From Pseudomonas sp. BN102 (GTDB lineage: Bacteria > Pseudomonadota > Gammaproteobacteria > Pseudomonadales > Pseudomonadaceae), in contig NZ_SSON01000075.1 of the NCBI RefSeq assembly GCF_029871245.1, positions 386,943 to 450,942 on the forward strand: 64,000 nt of DNA, written 5' to 3'. The stretch's first letter is position 1. Each line of letters opens with the position of its first letter. The translations under genes were made by a program, and so were the position numbers. Of the stretch, positions 17,699 to 26,676 are shown one piece after another. The notes under the pieces were generated by a model that was not told the DNA's origin, searched no databases, and worked only from the letters and a program-made list of their open reading frames with translations.

Positions 17699-18475
17699 AT
17701 GTCCCGCGAACGACAGGATTTCCCCGAAGGCATCGCCCTGGTGGTGGGCGGCAGTGGCGGGATGGGGCAGGCGATTTGCGAGCGTCTGGCCGAGGCCGGC
17801 ACTGACGTCGTGCTCACCTACCACCGCAATGCCGAACGGGCGGAGTCCGTGGTGGGCGCGGTGCGCGAGCGCGGTCGTCGCGCCGAGGCGGTGCAGCTGA
17901 CCCTCGGCGATGAAGCCGCTGTCAGCGCAACCTTGCAGCAGCTCACCGCAGGCCGGCGCATCCACACCCTGGTCATCGCCTCCGGCTCGGATATCAGCCA
18001 GCCGAAGATCGGCGAGCTGACTTTGGCGCAGTGGAAGCGGGTGATCGATGCCGACCTCAACGGCTTCCTCAACCTGGTGCTGTGCTTGCTGCCGCACATG
18101 CGTGAGCAGGGCGGGGGGGCCATCGTGCATATCAGTTCCGCCGGGCTATTTCGCTGGCCGGAGGGCGATGTGCTCTCGGTGGCGCCCAAGGCCGCCATCG
18201 AGTCGCTGATCCAGGGCATCGCCAAGGAGGAAGGCCGCCACGGCATCCGTGCCAACAGCGTGGCCATCGGCGTGATCGATGCCGGCATCTTCCACCGCCT
18301 GTGGGCGGACGGCACCTTCGACGAAAAATGGAAGGACGCCGTGCAGGCCAAGCTGTGCATCAAGCGCTGGGGCATGGCCGAGGAAGTGGCCGAGGCTGTG
18401 GCGTTCCTCGCCTCCCGCCGTGCTGGCTACACGACCGGGCAGATCCTGGCGGTGGATGGCGGTTACGGCGTCTAG
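17699..18475 (+). CDS. SDR-fold protein lacking the catalytic tyrosine
   Basis: A 258-residue SDR with glycine-rich loop GGSGGMG (17-23), S147 and K164, but the position four residues before the lysine is Ser160 (codons ctc tcg gtg gcg ccc aag) where classical SDRs have Tyr. The C-terminal signature ASRRAGYTTGQILAVDGGYG is intact. It may be a non-catalytic cofactor-binding subunit, use another residue, or act as an enoyl reductase-like or isomerase-like enzyme. It is the last gene of the plus-strand operon and follows the palindrome at 17557-17654. Confidence 0.85.
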   Translation: MSRERQDFPEGIALVVGGSGGMGQAICERLAEAGTDVVLTYHRNAERAESVVGAVRERGRRAEAVQLTLGDEAAVSATLQQLTAGRRIHTLVIASGSDISQPKIGELTLAQWKRVIDADLNGFLNLVLCLLPHMREQGGGAIVHISSAGLFRWPEGDVLSVAPKAAIESLIQGIAKEEGRHGIRANSVAIGVIDAGIFHRLWADGTFDEKWKDAVQAKLCIKRWGMAEEVAEAVAFLASRRAGYTTGQILAVDGGYGV

Positions 18476-18510
18476 GCGCAGGGGGGAGTGCCACACGCGC
18501 TGCGCTTTTA

Positions 18511-18600
18511 CGTAGGTTGTGGCTGAGCTACGCGAAGCCCGACGGTGCGGACCTGATGCCGCGCGGTGTTGGGCTTCGCTGCGCTCTGCACCAACCTACG
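18511..18600. repeat. Inverted repeat, CGTAGGTTG family
   Basis: Arms CGTAGGTTG (18511-18519) and CCAACCTACG (18591-18600) enclose GC-rich sequence with GCGAAGCCC/GGGCTTCGC sub-arms. This is a common Pseudomonas intergenic repeat. Confidence 0.7.
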
Positions 18601-18646
18601 GGACCTGTGAAGCGACCTTGAGCTCCCCACGAACCCGCAACAAAAA

Positions 18647-18668
18647 AAGCCCCGCATCAGCGGGGCTT
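18647..18668 (-). terminator. Intrinsic terminator of surE-like gene
   Basis: AAGCCCCGC-ATCA-GCGGGGCTT with a run of seven T on the minus strand, 20 bases after the SurE-like stop codon. It may also stop the plus-strand operon. Confidence 0.85.
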
Positions 18669-18687
18669 CTCTTCGATCACCGGAATC

Positions 18688-19680
18688 TCAAGGCGTCACA
18701 CCCTGCAGCATCAACTTCGCCTGGGCCTGCACCAGCGGCGAGGCGGTGTAGTTGCCGTCAATGGGCGTGATCACCGCCTTGCCCAGGGACAGTTGGTAGG
18801 CGTCGCCTTGTTTCTGCTCGGCGGTGGGGGCGGGCGGCGGGACCAGGTTGACCCGCACCACGCCATCGGCACCCTGCTGCGGGGCGAAGACCACGTTGCC
18901 CCAGTCGCCGATGGGGGCGAAGGCCACGCCAGTCACCTGGCCGGCTTCCAGCGCCGGGTAATTGATGTTCAGCCCAGTACTGCCCGGGAGGCCGATCACG
19001 TTGGTGTCGCAATAGGCCTTGGCCTTGCCGCCGCTCTTGCTGCACAGGCGCCTGGCCTCGGCGCCCATGGCGACGGCGCGGTCGATTACGCGGGTGGCGA
19101 AGCGCGCCGTATCGTCCATGGCATTGAGGGTTTTCAGGTAGCCTGCCTGCGGATCCTGGGCGATCAGTTGCAGGTCGATGGCGGTGGACACGGCCACGGC
19201 CGGCACGCCCTTGAACATGGCGCGCACGGCGGCGTTGACGGTACCGGACATCTGCGTCAGCGGACCGACGTTGTCGCCGAAGTTGGTGCCGGAGACCACC
19301 AGGTCGGGGCGGTTGTCCTTGAGCAGCAGGTCGAGGCCGACGTTCACCGCGTCCACCGGAGTGCCGATGGCGGAGGTCTTGCCGGCCGGCGGGGTATAGC
19401 CGGCGGGGGCGCCGACGCAGTACTTGCCCTGGGCGAGCTGGGTGATGGCTACGGCCTGGCCGGGCACCACCACGCTGGCGGCGCCGATGCCGCTGCTGTC
19501 GTTTTGCGGACCGACCAGGGTCACCTGGTGGCCGGCGGCGATCAGGGCCTGGTAGACGGCGTCTATGCCTGGTGCACGGCAGCCGTCGTCGTTGGTGAGC
19601 AGGATGTTCAGGGCGCTGGCCTGGAGCGAAAGGGACAGGGCGGCCAGGCTGATGGCGGATTTCAACAGCGTGTGCGTCAT
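18688..19680 (-). CDS. Secreted SurE-like 5'/3'-nucleotidase family protein
   Basis: This 330-residue protein begins with a signal peptide (MTHTLLKSAISLAALSLSLQ, then ASA) and then the SurE core LNILLTNDDGCRAPGI with the metal-binding DD pair. Later blocks (VSGTNFGDN, YSGTVNAA-like region MSGTVNAAVRAMF) also fit SurE. Cytoplasmic SurE is about 250 residues; this exported form is longer. Such periplasmic SurE-like proteins occur beside DUF1302/DUF1329 genes in other proteobacteria, to my recollection. AGAGGA precedes the start. It has its own terminator and is separated from DUF1329 by another, so it is probably a separate unit. A phosphatase on exported or imported conjugates is a guess. Confidence 0.85.
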   Translation of the reverse strand: MTHTLLKSAISLAALSLSLQASALNILLTNDDGCRAPGIDAVYQALIAAGHQVTLVGPQNDSSGIGAASVVVPGQAVAITQLAQGKYCVGAPAGYTPPAGKTSAIGTPVDAVNVGLDLLLKDNRPDLVVSGTNFGDNVGPLTQMSGTVNAAVRAMFKGVPAVAVSTAIDLQLIAQDPQAGYLKTLNAMDDTARFATRVIDRAVAMGAEARRLCSKSGGKAKAYCDTNVIGLPGSTGLNINYPALEAGQVTGVAFAPIGDWGNVVFAPQQGADGVVRVNLVPPPAPTAEQKQGDAYQLSLGKAVITPIDGNYTASPLVQAQAKLMLQGVTP

Positions 19681-19757
19681 CTCGTTTCCTCTATTGAGAG
19701 AAGGGAACCTTGGGTCGACTGCTGGCTGAACGAAGGCGGTTTTCGGGGACACAAAAA

Positions 19758-19779
19758 AGCGAGGCCCGGGGGCCTCGCT
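19758..19779 (-). terminator. Intrinsic terminator of DUF1302-DUF1329 operon
   Basis: Stem AGCGAGGCCC/GGGCCTCGCT with a 2-base loop, followed on the minus strand by six T. It lies 13 bases after the DUF1329 stop codon. Confidence 0.85.
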
Positions 19780-19791
19780 CGATCAGGGCGC

Positions 19792-21168
19792 TTATTTACC
19801 CAGCTTGCGCAGGTTGGCGACGGAGAAATAGTCAGCTTCGTAATCGCTGTTGTTCAGCTTTGCCGGCGGCTTGCCGTTGAGCAGGCGGTCGGTCAGGTAG
19901 GAACCGGCGATCAGGTCGTGGAAGATCGCCACTCGGGCCTGGAAGCCTTGCAGATCGTAGGCGTAGGCCGTGGTCTGCATGTTGCTGCGCCAGAGCTGGC
20001 CCTTGCCGTCGTAGTTGTCGGCCATCACGGCGATCCAGGAGTCTTCGTCGATGTACAGCACACGCTTGCCATAGATGTGGCGCTTGCCGGGCTTGAGCGT
20101 GGCTTCCAGGACCCAGACACGGTGCGGCTCATAACGCATGTAGTCGGGGTTGACGTGGCCGTTGGTGGACAGCAGGTCGTCGAGCTTCAGGCTCGGGTCG
20201 TCGAGCTTGTAGTTGTTGTACGGGATGTACATTTCCTTCTTGCCCACCAGTTTCCACTCGTAGCGGTCCGGGGCGCCGTTGAACAGGCGGTCCTCGTCCA
20301 TCACGCGGAAGCCGCCGGCACCGAACGGGGTGTCATAGGCCACGGTCGGCGCGCGACGCACCCGGCGGTTGCCCGGCAGGTACTGCCAGGACTGCGACGG
20401 CGAGGAAATCGGGTCGGTGAAGGTATGGGCGAGGATGATCTCGCCTTTCTTGCGGGTCGGCTCCAGGGTCTGGACCAGCGCGAAGGCTTGCTGGCCGCCA
20501 AAGGACTCCACGGTTTCCTTGGGCGAGTCCCACACCGAGAGGATCTTGTAGTCCATGGACTCCAGCGAGCGAGTGCCATTGGAGAGGGTCAGCGCCATGG
20601 TGTAGATGGCGTCTTCCTTCCAGGCGCGGGCCGGGAGGTTGAGGTTCCACATCAGCTCGTAGCCGTTCTTCGGGATCGGGAAGGGCGAGGCGCCGATGGC
20701 GTTGACCACACCGTCGCCGCCGCTGACCAGCTCCGCGCTGGTGGCGTTGGCGAGGGTGCGCTGGTGGACCCGGTCGGAGTAGCGGAAGTCGCGGTGGCTC
20801 GCATAGACGGGGATCTTGAAGGTGCTCTTGTAGCGCTGGAACAGCGCCTTCTGGCCCTCGGAGAGCTTGTCGGCATACTGCGCCATGTTATCGCCGGTGA
20901 TGACGAACAGCGGCTTCTCACCGGCATAGGGGTCGCCGTAGGCAGTGCCCGAGCCGCCGTAGTTGACCTGGGGCGGAGCCCCCAGCCACTTTCCGCTCCA
21001 GGCAGGAATGCTGCCGTCGGCATTGCCGGCTGTTTCAGCACCCATCGGCGTGAGGTCGTTACCCAGGCGTTTGGCCTCCTCCGGGCTGACCTTCGCCAGG
21101 ACCGGAGCGCTGGCGAGGGCTGCGGCGAGAACGCCGGCGAGGAGCGGGGTCTTGTTGTTCGTGCGCAT
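19792..21168 (-). CDS. DUF1329 periplasmic/outer-membrane-associated protein
   Basis: This 458-residue protein has a signal peptide (about residues 1-25, cleavage near PVLA-KVSPEEAKRLG) and the DUF1329 family blocks, including NGYELMWNLN, RVWVLEATLKPGKRHIYGKR and YIDEDSW. DUF1329 has a LolA/LppX-like lipid-binding fold in related families, and its genes nearly always follow DUF1302 genes. The pair is linked to uptake or export of hydrophobic compounds, often steroids or aromatics, together with RND (MMPL) pumps. No MMPL gene is in this window. It is translated from the same operon as the DUF1302 gene 23 bases upstream. Confidence 0.9.
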   Translation of the reverse strand: MRTNNKTPLLAGVLAAALASAPVLAKVSPEEAKRLGNDLTPMGAETAGNADGSIPAWSGKWLGAPPQVNYGGSGTAYGDPYAGEKPLFVITGDNMAQYADKLSEGQKALFQRYKSTFKIPVYASHRDFRYSDRVHQRTLANATSAELVSGGDGVVNAIGASPFPIPKNGYELMWNLNLPARAWKEDAIYTMALTLSNGTRSLESMDYKILSVWDSPKETVESFGGQQAFALVQTLEPTRKKGEIILAHTFTDPISSPSQSWQYLPGNRRVRRAPTVAYDTPFGAGGFRVMDEDRLFNGAPDRYEWKLVGKKEMYIPYNNYKLDDPSLKLDDLLSTNGHVNPDYMRYEPHRVWVLEATLKPGKRHIYGKRVLYIDEDSWIAVMADNYDGKGQLWRSNMQTTAYAYDLQGFQARVAIFHDLIAGSYLTDRLLNGKPPAKLNNSDYEADYFSVANLRKLGK

Positions 21169-21191
21169 CTTGAGTCTCCTGCGGCAGTGGA

Positions 21192-22832
21192 TCAGAAGCT
21201 GTACTTGACGTTGATGCCGACGTTGTCGCGGTCAGCGAAGGGGGTATCGCCGGCATCGCCGAGGAATGCGTTGTAGCGGGCCTCCAGGGTCAGGTTGTTG
21301 AGGTAGCGCCAGGTGGTGCCGACGCCCAGGCGATGGTCGCCTTCGCCCATGCCGAAGGTGCCCGGCAGGGATGAGTCGCCACCCAGGTTCTGGCTGAAGA
21401 TCAGCGGCACGGTGAGGTCCCAGCCGTTGAAGATGTTCAGGTACTCGAGCGACAGGTTGAGGGTGTAGCCCCAGGAGCTCTTGTCGAAGTAGAGCTTGTC
21501 GGTGTTCGGCGTTGTCAGCGGGAAGGCGCCGCCGGCACCGTCCGGCACGAAGGCGGTGAAGCTATCGGCGCGGTCGTTGTCGAGCACCTCGTTGTATCCC
21601 AGCTCGCCGATCAGGGTGGTGTTGTCGGCGATCGGCAGGGTTCCGAACGAGTGGATAAAGGACACCTGCGCCTGCATGGTTTCGGCACGCACGGGGTGCG
21701 GGACCAGGCCGGTATCGACCAGCACCGGTTGGCCGTCGCGGTAGCTGATTTCGCCGCTGACGTTGGTGTCGCCGACCACGGTGGAGAAGCTCGCGCCGTA
21801 GAGGTCGATGTTGTCGAAGTAGCGGACCTGGTAATTGGCGGTGTTCCAGTCGGTGAGGAAGTCCAGCTGCGGCGCCTTGTCGTGGAAGCGCACGTAGTAG
21901 AGGCCGAACTCGGTGTTGTTCAACGACTCCGCCACGTAGTTCAGGGCTACGCCGTATTGGCCGCTGTCGCTCGGCTCGTCGTCCGACAGCCGACGGGTGA
22001 TACCGAAGGCATCGGTGAAGCCACCTTCATCCATCTGGTCGGTGACGGAGAAGAAGCTGCCGACACCGTCGATTTCGGTCTTCTCCCACTTGTACTGGTA
22101 GTAGGCCTGCAAGCTGAGGCTGTCGGTCAGGTCGATCTGGCCGAATACCTGGCCTACCGGCAGGAAGAGTTCCTTAAGCTCCACGCCGGGCGTGTTGGCC
22201 TTGGTGGCATCCACCGGGGCCATGGCGCCGGATATGCCGTTGCCGATGAACAGACTCTCACCCCAGCTCACGACCTGGTCGCCGACGCGCAGGTTCAGGT
22301 TGTGCCCGCCGAGGTCCCAGGCGCCATAGACATAGGCATCGAGCAGGCGGATGTCCTTGCCATGCTGGTCGATCGTGTCGTGGGGGAAGTGGTTGGGTTG
22401 CGAGCAGCGGCCGCCGGCGAAGCAGTTGGAGGTGCCGGTGCGGTTGTCGTTGCTGCGGTTGTAAACATCGTCGTAGAAGCCGCTGGCACGCATGAACAGA
22501 CCGAAGTCCTGTTGCCAGTTGAGGTTCATCTCGGTCAGGAAACTGGCCCGGTTGGTGATCAGGCTGCCCTTGTCGAAGGCGTTGTTGCCGTCGTCGATGT
22601 TGGCGATGGCCGGGTTCGGGAAACCGTTGGACAGCGCGTGATCGCGGGACTCGGTACGCCACGCGAGGCCATAGGTGAGCGTGGTGTTCCAGTCAATCTT
22701 GAGGTCTTCGTTGGGCTGGAACGACAGCGCCTGGACCTGGCTTGCGCAGCCGGTGGCCAAGCCAAGCAGTGCAACGCGGATCGCGAACTGCAAGGGATTA
22801 CGGGGTTGGCGTCTTGTTGTTCTTATCATCAT
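21192..22832 (-). CDS. DUF1302 outer-membrane beta-barrel-like protein
   Basis: This 546-residue protein of the DUF1302 family starts with a basic N-terminus and a hydrophobic stretch ending near CASQVQALSFQPNEDLKIDW, probably an export signal. Alternating aromatic strands and a terminal GINVKYSF, ending in Phe, are typical of an outer-membrane barrel. It is likely a channel for a hydrophobic substrate and works with DUF1329. The start at 22832 (MMIRTTRR) was chosen over the upstream in-frame ATG because the earlier stretch looks non-coding. A candidate operator at 22929-22946 lies about 97 bases upstream. Confidence 0.88.
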   Translation of the reverse strand: MMIRTTRRQPRNPLQFAIRVALLGLATGCASQVQALSFQPNEDLKIDWNTTLTYGLAWRTESRDHALSNGFPNPAIANIDDGNNAFDKGSLITNRASFLTEMNLNWQQDFGLFMRASGFYDDVYNRSNDNRTGTSNCFAGGRCSQPNHFPHDTIDQHGKDIRLLDAYVYGAWDLGGHNLNLRVGDQVVSWGESLFIGNGISGAMAPVDATKANTPGVELKELFLPVGQVFGQIDLTDSLSLQAYYQYKWEKTEIDGVGSFFSVTDQMDEGGFTDAFGITRRLSDDEPSDSGQYGVALNYVAESLNNTEFGLYYVRFHDKAPQLDFLTDWNTANYQVRYFDNIDLYGASFSTVVGDTNVSGEISYRDGQPVLVDTGLVPHPVRAETMQAQVSFIHSFGTLPIADNTTLIGELGYNEVLDNDRADSFTAFVPDGAGGAFPLTTPNTDKLYFDKSSWGYTLNLSLEYLNIFNGWDLTVPLIFSQNLGGDSSLPGTFGMGEGDHRLGVGTTWRYLNNLTLEARYNAFLGDAGDTPFADRDNVGINVKYSF

Positions 22833-22928
22833 GTCGCTCTCGGCGTCGCTGGGCACAGCTCGGTTCGCCAGGCCCAAGGTTGAGTTGAGTGTGGCGACGT
22901 GACTATGTGGTCGCGTTCGAGGCACAAC

Positions 22929-22946
22929 ATCGTCCAAAAAGACTAT
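22929..22946. promoter_or_regulatory. Candidate regulon operator ATCGTC-N6-GACTAT
   Basis: One of two sites in the divergent region between DUF1302 and the KstD-like gene; spacer CAAAAA. One base differs in the right half-site (T for G). The partner site is at 23000-23017. Confidence 0.55.
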
Positions 22947-22999
22947 CCATCAGCACTTGCACTCCGAACGGGCTGAGCGGTCGGTTGGCGCCGTCGCGC

Positions 23000-23017
23000 T
23001 TAGTCCCAACGGACGAT
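23000..23017. promoter_or_regulatory. Candidate regulon operator TTAGTC-N6-GACGAT
   Basis: Second site in the same divergent region, 72 bases before the KstD-like start; spacer CCAACG. Together the two sites would allow separate control of each direction. Confidence 0.55.
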
Positions 23018-23089
23018 GTTGTGTGTTGGGGGCGCACTGAGAATCCGGGCTGATTGCGCACCACGAACAACAACAAGGGAGCAAGCCCG

Positions 23090-24841
23090 ATGAGCGCGAA
23101 TAGCCCGCAATGGGATCAAAGTTGCGACGTACTGGTGGTGGGTTCGGGAGCCGGTGCGATGACCGCCGCGCTGCGTGCCCACGACCTTGGACTGCAGGTG
23201 CAAGTGATGGAGAAGAGCGACCGCTTCGGTGGCACCTCGGCGATTTCCGGTGGCGGCATCTGGATTCCCTGCAACCACCGCATCGCCGCAGTGGGCGGCC
23301 AGGATTCGGCCGAGGAGGCCGTCCGCTATATCCGCGCCGTTACCCATGACGAGATCGACGACGGCCGCATCGAAGCCTATGTCGAGCATGGCCACCGGGC
23401 GATCGAGTACCTCGAACAGCACTCCCGCGTACGCTTCGAAGCGCAGGCGGCCTACGCCGATTACTACCCGGAAGTGGAGGGTGGCAAACCCGGCTACCGC
23501 TCCATGGACCCGCTGCCGTTCGATGCCCGTGAGCTGGGCGAAGAGTTCCAGCGCCTGCGCGAGCCATCCCCTGGCACGCTGATGATGGGCCGCATGACCA
23601 TGACCATGAAGGAGGCCAGGGTGCTGCTGTGCCGGGGCCCCGGCTGGGTCGGGCTGACCTTGAGGGTGCTCTGGCGCTACTGGCGCGACCTGGGCTGGCG
23701 CCTGCGTTCCAGGCGCGACCGCTTCCTCACCCTGGGCAATGCCCTGATCGCCGCTCTGCGCTGCTCGCTGATGGACCGCCAGGTACCGCTCACGCTCAAC
23801 TGCCGGCTGGAGCGCCTGATCGAGGAAGACGGTAGGGTCGTCGGCGCTGAAGTCGTTCGTGATGGCGTGCTCCTGCGCATCCAGGCCCGGCGTGGCGTGG
23901 TGCTGGGGGCCGGTGGATTCGAGCGCAACCAGGCGATGCGTGCGCAATACCACCCACAGCCGTCGCGCAGCGACTGGAGCGCGACGCCGCCCTACAACAC
24001 GGGTGATGCGATCCGCGCGGGCCAGGCCCTGGGCGCCAGCACGGCGCTGATGGGGCACAGCTGGTGGGCGCCGACCACCCATGTCGAGGGTGAAGAGAAG
24101 CAGCGCGCACTGTTCGTCGAGCGCACGTTGCCCGGTTGCATCATGGTCAACTCGGCGGGCCAGCGCTTCGTCAACGAGGCTGCGCCCTACACCGACATCG
24201 TCTACGCCATGTACGAGAGCAACCGCGAGGGCGCGACCAGCGTGCCCTGCTGGCTGATATTCGATGCCGACTTCCGCCGCAAGTACCCCTGCGGAGCCCT
24301 GTTGCCCGGCTACGCCATGCCCGACAGCCGGCTGCCCAAGCACCTGCACAGCTACTTCCACAAGGCCGACAGCATCTCTGAACTGGCTTCGATGATCGGC
24401 GTCGATGCCAGTGGCCTGCTGCGTACCCTGACGCGTTTCAATTCCATGGCCGAGGCGGGCAAGGACCTGGATTTCAACAAGGGTGATTCGCTGTTCGACC
24501 GCTACTACGGCGACCCGACGATACAGCCCAACCCCTGTCTGGCGCCCCTGGTGAAGGCGCCGTTCTACGCGGTGAGGATCGACGCCGGTGACATCGGCAC
24601 AAAGGGTGGCCTTCTCACTGACGTGCAGGCTCGCGTGCTGCGCGAGGACGGCACGCCCATCGCAGGTCTCTATGCGATCGGCAACACCGCCGCTTCGATG
24701 ATGGGCCGCACCTACCCGGGCGCCGGCTCCACCATCGGACCGGCCATGGTCTTCGGCTTCCGCGCGGCCGAGCACATCGACAGCACTGCGCCTGCAGGAG
24801 CGAATTCATTCGCGAAACAGGCCGAAGGCCTGTCCTCCTGA
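23090..24841 (+). CDS. 3-ketosteroid dehydrogenase-like flavoprotein (KstD family)
   Basis: This 583-residue protein has an N-terminal FAD motif (VVGSGAGAM, residues 17-24), a GGTSAISGGGIW block and a C-terminal GNTAASMMGRTYPGAGSTIG. In Rhodococcus delta1-KSTD the catalytic Tyr and Gly lie in an equivalent Y-x-G-x-G context (here Y542-G546); Y125/Y126 and Y367 are candidates for the other two catalytic tyrosines. The family introduces a double bond at C1-C2 (KstD) or C4-C5 (Kst4D) of 3-ketosteroids. The start at 23090 follows AAGGGAG. The last 16 residues (APAGANSFAKQAEGLSS region) are read from an intergenic-type palindrome, so the natural end was probably near DS at residue 566. Confidence 0.85.
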   Translation: MSANSPQWDQSCDVLVVGSGAGAMTAALRAHDLGLQVQVMEKSDRFGGTSAISGGGIWIPCNHRIAAVGGQDSAEEAVRYIRAVTHDEIDDGRIEAYVEHGHRAIEYLEQHSRVRFEAQAAYADYYPEVEGGKPGYRSMDPLPFDARELGEEFQRLREPSPGTLMMGRMTMTMKEARVLLCRGPGWVGLTLRVLWRYWRDLGWRLRSRRDRFLTLGNALIAALRCSLMDRQVPLTLNCRLERLIEEDGRVVGAEVVRDGVLLRIQARRGVVLGAGGFERNQAMRAQYHPQPSRSDWSATPPYNTGDAIRAGQALGASTALMGHSWWAPTTHVEGEEKQRALFVERTLPGCIMVNSAGQRFVNEAAPYTDIVYAMYESNREGATSVPCWLIFDADFRRKYPCGALLPGYAMPDSRLPKHLHSYFHKADSISELASMIGVDASGLLRTLTRFNSMAEAGKDLDFNKGDSLFDRYYGDPTIQPNPCLAPLVKAPFYAVRIDAGDIGTKGGLLTDVQARVLREDGTPIAGLYAIGNTAASMMGRTYPGAGSTIGPAMVFGFRAAEHIDSTAPAGANSFAKQAEGLSS

Positions 24842-24883
24842 ATCCGGGGCCGCCTGGCGGCCCTTCGCGAATGAATTCGCTCC
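24797..24883. repeat. Inverted repeat overlapping the end of the KstD-like gene
   Basis: Arms of 20 bases (24797-24816, 24864-24883) reading GGAGCGAATTCATTCGCGAA and its complement. The left arm is inside the coding frame of the KstD-like gene. Confidence 0.85.
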
Positions 24884-24913
24884 CACAACGACAAACAACA
24901 AGAGGTAGACGAG

Positions 24914-25750
24914 ATGATCGATTTCGCAGGCAAGACCGTCTTGGTCACCGGCGGTGGCGTTGGCATCGGGCGCGCCGTGGTCGAAGCCTTCGCCCGCGCC
25001 GGTGCCCGGCTGGCGGTCGCCGAAGTGGACGCCGAGCGTGCCGCCGCCCTGTGCGACTGGCTGGCCAGCCAGGGCGGGGAGGCGCTGGTGGTACAGGCCG
25101 ATGTCACCGATGGGGCCCAGGTGGCCTCGCTGGCCGAACAGCTGGAGGCGCGCTTCGGCGGGCTCGACGTGCTGGTCAACAACGTCGGCGACTCGCTGAT
25201 GATCGCCAAGCCCTTCGATGCCTACAGCGATGACGACATCGACCGGCTCTACGCCGTCAACCTGGGGCACGTGTTCCGCGTGACCCGCGCCATGCTGCCG
25301 CTGCTGCGCCGCCAGGGCGCGGGCGGCAGCATCATCAGTCTGTCCTCCATCGAAGCCTTCCGCGGTATTCCCAACTGCAGCGTCTATGCCGCGTTCAAGG
25401 CCGCCATCGGCGGCTTCACCAAGAGCCTGGCGCTGGAGCTGGGACCGGTGGGCATCCGCGTCAACCAGATCGCCCCCGAGTCGACTGAAACCCCGCAACT
25501 GCCCATGTCGCTGATGATCGCCCCCGAGCACCGCGCGCAGATGCCGAACTGGATTCCGCTGGGCCGCTTCGGCCAGCCGGAAGACATGGCCGGAGCCGCG
25601 CTGTTCCTCGCCAGTCCGCTGTCGGGCTGGGTCACCGGCACCACCCTGCATGTGGATGGCGGCGCCCTGGCCGCAGCGGGCTGGTACCGCGATCCGAAAG
25701 GCACCTGGACCAACGTGCCGGTGATTACCGGCAACGGTTTCAATTTCTGA
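24914..25750 (+). CDS. Short-chain dehydrogenase/reductase
   Basis: This 278-residue classical SDR has TGGGVGIG (12-19), NN at 89-90, S145 and Y158-x3-K162. Acidic AEVD after the second strand suggests NAD(H). Its C-terminus (DGGALAAAGWYRDPKGTWTN and on) is longer than usual, the sort of tail that shapes the substrate pocket. It lies 72 bases after the KstD-like gene, past the palindrome, and is likely co-transcribed. A hydroxysteroid dehydrogenase role is inferred from context only. AAGAGG lies upstream of the ATG. Confidence 0.86.
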   Translation: MIDFAGKTVLVTGGGVGIGRAVVEAFARAGARLAVAEVDAERAAALCDWLASQGGEALVVQADVTDGAQVASLAEQLEARFGGLDVLVNNVGDSLMIAKPFDAYSDDDIDRLYAVNLGHVFRVTRAMLPLLRRQGAGGSIISLSSIEAFRGIPNCSVYAAFKAAIGGFTKSLALELGPVGIRVNQIAPESTETPQLPMSLMIAPEHRAQMPNWIPLGRFGQPEDMAGAALFLASPLSGWVTGTTLHVDGGALAAAGWYRDPKGTWTNVPVITGNGFNF

Positions 25751-25787
25751 GCCTCCAGCATTCGCTGACTGCAAGAAGGAACCCCAG

Positions 25788-26666
25788 ATGAACGCGAAGA
25801 ATAACCAAGTCGCCGTGGTCACTGGCGCCAGCCGTGGCGTCGGCAAGGGCATTGCCATCGCCCTTGGTGCGGCGGGCATGACCGTCTACCTGAGCGGCCG
25901 CTCGGCCACCCAGAGCAACAGCCAGCTGCGCGGCAAACCCTTGCCCGGCAGCCTGGCGGAAACCGCCGAAGCCGTGACGCGCGCGGGTGGCAAGGGCATT
26001 GCCGTGCCCTGCGACCACCGTGACGACGAACAAGTGCGCGAGCTTTTCGCCCGTGTCGAGCGCGAGCAGGGCCGGCTGGATCTGCTGGTGAACAACGCCA
26101 CTTACATCCACGAGAACCTGATCGATCCGGGCCCCTTCTGGCAGAAGCCCCTGGAGATGGTGGATATCCTCGATATCGGCCTGCGCTCGTCCTATGTCGC
26201 CAGCTACCACGCCGCGCCGCTGCTGGTGAAGAACGGCCACGGGCTGATCGCCTTCGTCTCCTCCTTCGGTGCCGGCTGCTACATGCATGGCCCGGCCTAC
26301 GGCGCGCAGAAAGCCGGCGTCGACAAGTTCGCCGCGGATATGGCTATCGACCTGGAACATACCGGCGTCGCAGCCGTATCCCTCTGGCTGGGTCCGCAGC
26401 GTACCGAGCGCACCGCCATCGCCGGAGCGGAGCGTGCCGATCAGTACGAGGAATTCCTCGCCATGGCGGAGACCCCGGAGTTCAACGGCCGCGTGATCCA
26501 CGCGCTGCTGAACGACCCGGAACTGGCCGCGCGCTCCGGGCAGACGCTAATTACCGCCGAGCTGGCCGCCGGCTATGGCATCACCGAGGACGCCGGGCGC
26601 CAGCCGCCTTCCTACCGCGACATGCTCGGCGCACCCCGTGTGCAGCACCCCGCGCGGGTGATCTGA
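25788..26666 (+). CDS. Short-chain dehydrogenase/reductase, DHRS1-like
   Basis: This 292-residue SDR has TGASRGVGKG (12-21) and Y171-x3-K175. The insertion after strand two (SGRSATQSNSQLRGKPLPGS) and CDHRDDEQV are typical of the DHRS1-like subfamily; the human DHRS1 protein reduces some steroids and xenobiotics. The Arg after SGR suggests NADP(H). It is 37 bases downstream of the previous SDR. Function beyond an oxidoreductase on a hydroxyl/keto group cannot be fixed from sequence. Confidence 0.86.
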   Translation: MNAKNNQVAVVTGASRGVGKGIAIALGAAGMTVYLSGRSATQSNSQLRGKPLPGSLAETAEAVTRAGGKGIAVPCDHRDDEQVRELFARVEREQGRLDLLVNNATYIHENLIDPGPFWQKPLEMVDILDIGLRSSYVASYHAAPLLVKNGHGLIAFVSSFGAGCYMHGPAYGAQKAGVDKFAADMAIDLEHTGVAAVSLWLGPQRTERTAIAGAERADQYEEFLAMAETPEFNGRVIHALLNDPELAARSGQTLITAELAAGYGITEDAGRQPPSYRDMLGAPRVQHPARVI

Positions 26667-26676
26667 ACCGACCATC

